Source: Methylococcaceae bacterium (GTDB lineage: Bacteria > Pseudomonadota > Gammaproteobacteria > Methylococcales > Methylococcaceae). Taken from it: DNA of 10,861 bases. Location of the stretch: NCBI GenBank assembly GCA_012026715.1, contig VEPB01000448.1, forward strand, positions 1 to 10,861, read 5' to 3'. Positions 6,028-10,861 of the stretch are shown one piece after another. The first letter of the stretch is position 1; each line of letters opens with the position of its first letter. Under the pieces are notes generated by a model that searched no databases, was not told the origin of the DNA, and saw only the letters and a program-made list of their open reading frames with translations. The position numbers were made by a program, and so were the translations under genes.

Positions 6028-6947
6028 TCGGCGACATCGAACACGGAGCGGCCGCGGTGGCGCGCCACCTGGGGCTAGCCCCGGGCTGGTCGTGGGATTC
6101 GCAGCTGCTGAGCGCAACCCCCGGACTGCGCACGGTGGCCTGTTACCGGTTCCGCCGCGGCGGCGGCCGCCGCCGGCCGCTGCAGGTGGTCGGGAAGTTT
6201 TACGCGGACGCCGCCGAAGGCGCCCATTGCTTTCGCACCATGACCACCTTGCACGGCCTCCTGGCGGGGTTGCGCCAACCCATCCTGGCGGTACCCGAAC
6301 CGTTGTACTACGACCCGCAACGGCGCTTCCTCGCCCAGCAATGGGTCAAGCAGCGCCCCTACCCCGAGCTGGCGGCCGGTCGCGGCTTTCACAGCGGCCT
6401 GCGCTGGGCCGGCCGGGCCCTGGCCCAGTTGCACCGGCTGCCGATCGAATCCCATTCGGCCAAGACCACCGAGCACCATCTGCTGGAACTCATGAGCCCG
6501 CCCCCGGCCGAGCTGGCCGCCCGGCTGCCGGAGCTGGCGCCGCGCATCCACGGCATCGTCGCCGCTCTGGGACGGCTGGAAACCCCGGCGGTGGCGCCCA
6601 TTCACCGGGACTTTCACCTGCGCCAGCTGTTTTACGGTGCCCGCCGGGTGTGGCTGATCGACTGGGACCAATACGCCTTCGGAGATCCGGCCCTGGATGT
6701 GGGCAATTTCCTGGTCTATCTGGAAACCCACCTGGACGACCGCGTGGAATTGGCGCAGCGGGCCTTCCTGGAAGGCTACGGGCTCCGCAGCGGCGATCTC
6801 CTGGCGAGGCGGCTGCCGGCCTTCCGGGCTCTCACCTATCTGCGCCTGGCCTGCAAGGCCTATCGTCTGCAGAAGCCCGATTGGCGGCAGCGGCTGGAAC
6901 GCATGCTGGACCACGCCGAGACGGCGTTGGCGGGAGGTGCGCGGTGA
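6024..6947 (+). CDS. APH-fold phosphotransferase B, short form, HRD-x4-Q variant
   Basis: This 307-residue protein is a second APH-superfamily kinase-fold protein. The N-lobe contains VVGKFYAD (55-62) with candidate ATP-binding Lys58, and the hinge region includes VPEPLYYDPQRRFLAQQWV (90-108). The catalytic loop is IHRDFHLRQLFY (193-204), with His194 and Asp196 present but Gln201 at the position of the usual metal-binding Asn, the same swap as in phosphotransferase A. The metal-binding stretch is LIDWDQYAFGDPALDVGNFL (211-230), which keeps the GDPxxD element intact. It lacks the roughly 100-residue N-terminal region found in A and C. The start codon overlaps the previous stop in ATGA, with no strong Shine-Dalgarno sequence of its own, so its translation is probably coupled to the glycosyltransferase. 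The next gene begins within its last two codons. The substrate is unknown; a sugar or glycan-intermediate kinase fits the context. Confidence 0.8.
   Translation: MIGDIEHGAAAVARHLGLAPGWSWDSQLLSATPGLRTVACYRFRRGGGRRRPLQVVGKFYADAAEGAHCFRTMTTLHGLLAGLRQPILAVPEPLYYDPQRRFLAQQWVKQRPYPELAAGRGFHSGLRWAGRALAQLHRLPIESHSAKTTEHHLLELMSPPPAELAARLPELAPRIHGIVAALGRLETPAVAPIHRDFHLRQLFYGARRVWLIDWDQYAFGDPALDVGNFLVYLETHLDDRVELAQRAFLEGYGLRSGDLLARRLPAFRALTYLRLACKAYRLQKPDWRQRLERMLDHAETALAGGAR
6932..6937 (+). promoter_or_regulatory. Ribosome binding site fixing a GTG start
   Basis: GGGAGG lies 6 bases before GTG 6944 and is the strongest Shine-Dalgarno sequence in the operon. It supports the GTG start. Continuing upstream in this frame would only add sequence antiparallel in sense to the conserved phosphotransferase gene it overlaps. 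Confidence 0.75.
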
Positions 6948-8110
6948 GCGCAGCGCCACGGGTTGCCCATGTCATCAACAGCTTGGGGCTGGGCGGTGTG
7001 CCGCAGCTGGTCTATCAGCTGCTTTCGACCCTTCCCGCCGAAAACCAGGAGGTGCTGCTGTACGTCCTGAAGAGCTATCCGGACCATCCGGAGGCCCGGC
7101 TACCCTTGGCGGAGCGCTTTCGGGAACTGGGGGTAACGGTTCGGTTTCCGCGCCGCGACGAGAAAAAATTCTACGTGGTCGGCGAACTGTGCCGCTGGCT
7201 CCAGCAGGACCGCATCGACATCCTCCACACCCACTCCTACAAGCCCAACATCTACGGTCGCCTGGCCGGCACCCTGTGCCGCGGCCGGGGGGTCCGCATC
7301 GTCGCCCACTACCACAACCACTACGACAACAAGTGGGAGGAGGACGACAGTCTGGTCTACGAGCAACTGCTGGCCCACAGCTGCGACCGTTTCCTGGCCT
7401 GTTCCGAGTCGGTGGGCCGTCACGTCGCGGAGCGGATCGGCATTCCCCCCGAGCAGATCCGGGTGGTGCTCAACGGCGTCGACCTGGAACGGTTCCGGGC
7501 CGGCTCTGACCGCCGGGCGTTGCGGGCGGAGCTGGGCATCCCCGAGGACTTGCACGTGGTGGGCTCGGTCGGGCGGCTGTGCCGGCAGAAGGCCCAGGAC
7601 GTGCTCCTGCAAGCGGCTGCCGGGGTCTTCCGAACCTGCCCGGACACCCTGTTGCTGCTGGTCGGCGCCGCCGACGAACCCGCCACCCTCTCGCAACTGC
7701 AGCGTCAGGCCTTTGAGCTGGGACTGGGCAACCGGGTCCGCTTCCTCGGTTATGTCAGCGATATCCCCCACATCTACGGCGCGCTGGACGTGCTGGCCAT
7801 GCCATCCCGCTGGGAAGGCTTCGGCCTGACTCTGGCGGAAGCCATGGCCATGGGCGTGCCCATCGTCACCACGCCGGTGGGCGGCATTCCCGAGGTGGTC
7901 AGCGACACCGCCCTGCTGGTCGCCCCCGATGCCGCGGCCGAACTGGCGAAAGCCATCACGGAGCTGCTGACCAATCCCGACCGGGCCGACGCCCTGGGCC
8001 GGGCCGGAGCGGTCCGGGCCCAACGCTTCTGCCATCGCCGGATCGGCCGCGAAGTCCAAAACATTTACCACGAACTGCTGAGCGGGAGTACCCATGACCA
8101 GCCAAGCTGA
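6944..8110 (+). CDS. GT4 family glycosyltransferase
   Basis: This 388-residue protein is a complete GT-B retaining glycosyltransferase of family GT4. It opens with RVAHVINSLGLGGVPQLVYQ (6-25), whose GLGG loop is typical of the family, followed by ILHTHSYKPNIYGRLAG (93-109) and VVLNGVDLERF (174-184). The donor domain has GSVGRLCRQK (207-216, Arg211 and Lys216), LLLVGAADE (237-245), VRFLGYVSDI (265-274), and SRWEGFGLTLAEAMAMGVPI (288-307) with the canonical E-x7-E pair Glu291/Glu299. The start is GTG 6944, overlapping the end of the preceding kinase-fold gene by 4 bases and preceded by GGGAGG. The open frame back to 5594 is a shadow of upstream genes. The last 17 bases overlap the phosphatase gene. 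It is expected to add a hexose or related sugar to the operon's glycan at the cytoplasmic face; donor and acceptor cannot be read from sequence. Confidence 0.92.
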   Translation: MSAAPRVAHVINSLGLGGVPQLVYQLLSTLPAENQEVLLYVLKSYPDHPEARLPLAERFRELGVTVRFPRRDEKKFYVVGELCRWLQQDRIDILHTHSYKPNIYGRLAGTLCRGRGVRIVAHYHNHYDNKWEEDDSLVYEQLLAHSCDRFLACSESVGRHVAERIGIPPEQIRVVLNGVDLERFRAGSDRRALRAELGIPEDLHVVGSVGRLCRQKAQDVLLQAAAGVFRTCPDTLLLLVGAADEPATLSQLQRQAFELGLGNRVRFLGYVSDIPHIYGALDVLAMPSRWEGFGLTLAEAMAMGVPIVTTPVGGIPEVVSDTALLVAPDAAAELAKAITELLTNPDRADALGRAGAVRAQRFCHRRIGREVQNIYHELLSGSTHDQPS

Positions 8111-8738
8111 AGGCCTGCTGTGGCTGGTGCGGCACGGCCAAACCGATGGCAACGGACAGCGCTACGTGGGCTGGGAGAATCCGCGGCTCAACGCGGTGGG
8201 AGAAGGCCAGGCCACGCGCATCGCCGACCTGCTGGAAAACCGGCCGCTGCAGGCCATCTACGCCAGCCCGCTGCGGCGCGCCTGCGACAGCGCGAAGCCG
8301 CTCGCCCTGCGCTTGGGCCTGCCCATCGCCATCGAACCGGAGCTGCGGGAAATCCATTACGGCGACTACCAGGGCCGTGCCAAGGAGGAACTCGGCCTCA
8401 AGCTGCGCAAGGACTTTCTGCACCAGCGCCTGCCCGGCGGCGAGAGCCTGCACGACGTCTACCGGCGGGCCTGCCGGTTCCGCCAGAGGATCGCCGCCGA
8501 CCTGGCGGCGGCCCGTCCCATCGCGGTGTTCGGCCACTACTGGAGCACCCGCATGGTGTTCGGCGCGCTGGCGGGAGCCGAATTCGACGAATTGTTCCAC
8601 TCCGGCGGCTACAAGCCCGGCAATGGCAGCGTCTACGAAATTCGCTACCGCCCGGCCGGCGACCGCCTGACCCTGGACTCTGCGGCGTTTCTGGAAACGC
8701 CGGCAACCGGGCACAATCCCCAAGAGGTTACCGCATGA
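8094..8738 (+). CDS. Histidine phosphatase (phosphoglycerate-mutase-like) family protein
   Basis: This 214-residue protein belongs to the histidine phosphatase superfamily, which removes phosphate through a phospho-histidine intermediate. LVRHGQTDGN (11-20) carries the Arg13-His14-Gly15 signature with His14 as nucleophile. SPLRRACDSAKPLA (58-71) supplies the second arginine, LREIHYGDYQG (84-94) has the acidic residue Glu86, and FGHYWSTRM (146-154) has the second catalytic His148. All key residues are present, so it should be active. GGGAG (8084-8088) lies 5 bases before the ATG. It overlaps the preceding glycosyltransferase by 17 bases and the following kinase-fold gene by 4 bases, which argues for function within the glycan pathway. 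Possible roles are dephosphorylating a phospho-sugar or opposing one of the neighbouring kinases. CobC (alpha-ribazole phosphatase) is in the same family and cobQ is in the window, but the position makes this less likely. Confidence 0.88.
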   Translation: MTSQAEGLLWLVRHGQTDGNGQRYVGWENPRLNAVGEGQATRIADLLENRPLQAIYASPLRRACDSAKPLALRLGLPIAIEPELREIHYGDYQGRAKEELGLKLRKDFLHQRLPGGESLHDVYRRACRFRQRIAADLAAARPIAVFGHYWSTRMVFGALAGAEFDELFHSGGYKPGNGSVYEIRYRPAGDRLTLDSAAFLETPATGHNPQEVTA

Positions 8739-10081
8739 ATATCCAATGGGCGCGCACCGACGCCTCCGCCCGCCCGCCACAGCCACCGGCCGCCGCGCGG
8801 GAACCGGGTGACCCCGCCTGGGTTTCCGCCACCATCGAAAAGCTGTACCGCTCCGACGGGCCGGTGGCGGAATTGCGCAGGGTCTGGCCCCAGCGCTGCG
8901 GCGGCGGCTTCGAGATCGTCAACATCCTTTATGTTCCGAACCGCTCGTTCCAGATCATCGGCCGCTTCGTCGAGCGCTCCACGGCGGGAGGCGATACCGT
9001 CGTCGCCCTGGACTTCGCTACCGCGAACGACAGTTATACCCGCTATGCCGAGGCCCTGAGAAAGGCGCTGGCGCGGGAGCGGATCGCCCACCTGCCCGAA
9101 TGGGAGGCGGTGGCCCGGCTGTTCCCGGAAGACCACGGCCTCCCAAACCTGGCAGTCATGCTGGACTTGCCCGCCGTAGCGGCCCGCCTGGGTTGCGAGC
9201 TGGACATCGACGCCAGCTGGCAGCTGCTCAGCTACCAGCCCGGCAAGCGCGCCACCCTGCGCTATCGGCTGGTTCCCGGCCAGCCGTCCCATGTCGGCAA
9301 GCTGCAGACCGGGGACGCGGCAATCACCTGCCACCGGCGCCTCCGGCAGCTCTGGCAACACCCGCAACGACGGTTCCGGATGGCGCGCCCGGTCGCGGCA
9401 TGCCCGCTCACCGGGGCGCGCTGGGAAACCTTCATGGCGGGCACGGGCCTGCAGCAGGCCTGGGCCACCTCGCAGCCGGAGCCGCTGCTCGCCGCCGTCA
9501 TGGGTGCCCTGGCCAACCTGCACGGATTGGCGCTGAACGACCTGCCGGCGCTGCAGCCGGGAACGGTGCTGGAGCGCATCCGGCGCAAGCTGGTGCGGCG
9601 GCTGGAGGCCACCGTGCCCACCCAGGCGCTCCGGGCGCAGGAGCTGTGTCAAAAATTGCAGGACCGGTTGCCTGAACCCGAACCGCCGGTCACCCTGCAT
9701 GGCGACTTCCATCTCGCCAACCTGCTACTGGACGGGGATAACCCCGTTCTGCTGGATCTGGACGACATGCGGGCGGGCGCCCCCTGCTACGCCCTGGCCC
9801 TGTTCGCCTCCAGGCTGTTGCTGGTGAGCCTGCACCGGGGCGACCGGACCCGGCAGACCCTGCAGCTGGCGGCTCGAATGCCGGAGATCTACCGCCAGCA
9901 GGGAGGGCAGCCCATCGACAGCAGTCGCTACGCCTGGTACATGGCGGCCCTGTTGCTGGGCCGACAGGTGATGAGCTGCATCCGCGACGACGCGCCGGAC
10001 CGCGAAGCCCTGGTCGAGACCTTGATCGGCTGGGCGGCGAACGCCCTGCACCACGGCCGCTTCGGCGGCGGGGAGAATTGA
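8735..10081 (+). CDS. APH-fold phosphotransferase C, canonical HGD-x-H-x2-N loop
   Basis: This 448-residue protein is a third APH-superfamily protein. Its N-terminal region (about 55-155) includes FEIVNILYVPNRSFQIIGRF (59-78) and FPEDHGLPNL (130-139), the latter resembling FPRDPKLAAL of phosphotransferase A. The N-lobe has LLSYQPGKRATLRYRL (164-179) and HVGKL (186-190, Lys189). The catalytic loop is LHGDFHLANLLLDGD (321-335) with His322, Asp324 and the classic metal-binding Asn329. LLDLDDMRAGAPCYALALF (339-357) supplies the metal-binding Asp341 but reads GAP where most relatives have GDP, and lacks the following Asp. It is the only one of the three with the standard Asn, and the only one without GDPxxD. 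ATG 8735 overlaps the phosphatase stop (ATGA) and follows AAGAGG (8722-8727) by 7 bases. One base separates it from the exporter gene. The substrate is unknown. Confidence 0.8.
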   Translation: MNIQWARTDASARPPQPPAAAREPGDPAWVSATIEKLYRSDGPVAELRRVWPQRCGGGFEIVNILYVPNRSFQIIGRFVERSTAGGDTVVALDFATANDSYTRYAEALRKALARERIAHLPEWEAVARLFPEDHGLPNLAVMLDLPAVAARLGCELDIDASWQLLSYQPGKRATLRYRLVPGQPSHVGKLQTGDAAITCHRRLRQLWQHPQRRFRMARPVAACPLTGARWETFMAGTGLQQAWATSQPEPLLAAVMGALANLHGLALNDLPALQPGTVLERIRRKLVRRLEATVPTQALRAQELCQKLQDRLPEPEPPVTLHGDFHLANLLLDGDNPVLLDLDDMRAGAPCYALALFASRLLLVSLHRGDRTRQTLQLAARMPEIYRQQGGQPIDSSRYAWYMAALLLGRQVMSCIRDDAPDREALVETLIGWAANALHHGRFGGGEN

Positions 10082-10082
10082 C

Positions 10083-10861
10083 ATGCAAGCCAGCGCCTTC
10101 CGCAAGATCGTCGTCAAGCGCCTGTACCGCATGAAGGGCAGCCTGCTGCTGGCGGCGCTGAGCATGCTGGGCTTCACCGTGTGCGAACTGCTGGCGCCCT
10201 GGCCGCTCAAGCTGATCTTCGACCAGGTGCTGCTGCACAAACCGCTGGAGGCGGACTACGCGCCGCTGCAAGCGCTGCTGGCGGGCGACCCGGCCCTGGC
10301 GGTGGCGGTGTTGTCCAGCGGCTTTCTGGCCCTGGCCGTGGTGCGCGGTGTGTTTTCCTATACCCAGATCTTCCTGACCTCCCGCATCGGCTACCGCATC
10401 ACTTACACCCTGCGGCGCAAGCTGTTCAGCCATCTGCAGCGGCTGTCCCTGTCGTTCCACAACCGCTCCCGCTCCGGCGAGCTGATGACCAAGATCACCT
10501 CCGACACCGCGGCCCTGCGCGACGTGTTCGCCGAATCCACCCTGATGTTCGCCGCGCACGCGCTGACGGTCGTCGGCATGTTCGGGGTGATGTTCTGGGT
10601 GAATTGGCATCTGAGCCTGCTCGCGCTGACCATCTTCCCGGTCATCGGCATCGCGCTGGCGGTGCTGTTCCGCAAGGTCAAGCGCGCCGCGCGCCAGCAG
10701 CGCAAGCGGGAAGGCTGGATCGCCTCGCAGATGCAGGAGCGGCTGGCGGCCATCTCGCTGATCCAGGCGTTCGGGCGGGAACGGCACGAGCAGGAGCGCT
10801 TCGTCGAAGACGCCAGCCGCACCCTGGAGGACAGCATCCGCACCGCCCGCCTGGAAGCCGC
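10083..10861 (+). CDS. ABC exporter (MsbA-type), N-terminal part, cut by window edge
   Basis: The first 259 residues of a type IV ABC exporter half-transporter are present; the frame is open to the last base, so the ATP-binding domain lies beyond the window. Hydrophobic segments are at about 20-45, 70-98, 153-173 and 176-196. They include the LLAPWPLKLIFDQVL signature (36-50) seen at the end of TM1 in many of these exporters. SFHNRSRSGELMTKITSDT (124-142) is the first intracellular coupling region, and ERLAAISLIQAFGRE (near 227-241) is the expected start of the second intracellular loop. ATG 10083 lies 7 bases after GGGAG (10071-10075) and one base after the previous stop. As the last visible member of the operon it most likely moves the glycolipid, oligosaccharide or carrier-linked product made by the upstream enzymes out of the cytoplasm. 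It could instead be a general lipid or drug exporter. Confidence 0.9.
   Translation, partial: MQASAFRKIVVKRLYRMKGSLLLAALSMLGFTVCELLAPWPLKLIFDQVLLHKPLEADYAPLQALLAGDPALAVAVLSSGFLALAVVRGVFSYTQIFLTSRIGYRITYTLRRKLFSHLQRLSLSFHNRSRSGELMTKITSDTAALRDVFAESTLMFAAHALTVVGMFGVMFWVNWHLSLLALTIFPVIGIALAVLFRKVKRAARQQRKREGWIASQMQERLAAISLIQAFGRERHEQERFVEDASRTLEDSIRTARLEA

Noticed and set aside
5594..8110. A single 838-residue protein in the frame of the second GT4 enzyme.
   Set aside because: Only the part from GTG 6944 is conserved and preceded by a good ribosome site; the upstream part overlaps two well-supported genes and is Arg/Pro/Ala-rich shadow sequence.
8094..8738. Calling the histidine phosphatase CobC because cobQ is in the window.
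   Set aside because: It is 7.8 kb away and embedded by overlapping frames in the glycan operon; family membership alone does not specify alpha-ribazole phosphate.
8120..10081. A 653-residue version of phosphotransferase C starting inside the phosphatase gene.
   Set aside because: The region before ATG 8735 is out-of-frame phosphatase sequence; AAGAGG and the ATGA overlap support 8735.

Overview
The window looks like a chromosomal segment of a high-GC proteobacterium. A gammaproteobacterium, for example a methanotroph-like or purple-sulfur-like lineage, is my guess from protein flavour and GC-rich codon use, but nothing here fixes the genus. All convincing genes lie on the + strand. No tRNA, rRNA, IS element, integrase or CRISPR array was seen.

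Layout: (1) 1-266 is the 3' end of cobQ (cobyric acid synthase), the last gene of an upstream cobalamin block. (2) 267-501 is the only real intergenic gap. It holds several dyad symmetries: a GC-rich hairpin, a 15-bp near-gapless palindrome, a long bulged hairpin, and two interleaved stems that could form an H-type pseudoknot just upstream of the next start codon. (3) 502-10861 is one compact gene train: GT4 glycosyltransferase, heparinase II/III-like protein, APH-fold phosphotransferase A, MurG/GT28-like glycosyltransferase, APH-fold phosphotransferase B, second GT4 glycosyltransferase, histidine phosphatase, APH-fold phosphotransferase C, and the start of an MsbA-type ABC exporter that runs off the right edge. 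Junctions range from a 17-nt overlap to a 4-nt gap, so this is almost certainly one operon.

Taken together, three glycosyltransferases, a polysaccharide-lyase-fold protein without a signal peptide, three kinase-fold proteins, one phosphatase and an exporter suggest a pathway that builds, trims, phosphorylates or dephosphorylates, and exports a glycoconjugate. The product cannot be read from the sequence. The most unusual points are the three divergent APH-fold paralogues (two with Gln at the usual metal-binding Asn), the interleaved phosphatase, the apparently cytoplasmic lyase, and the structured leader in front of a first gene that has no Shine-Dalgarno sequence and carries an 8-C tract in its first codons.
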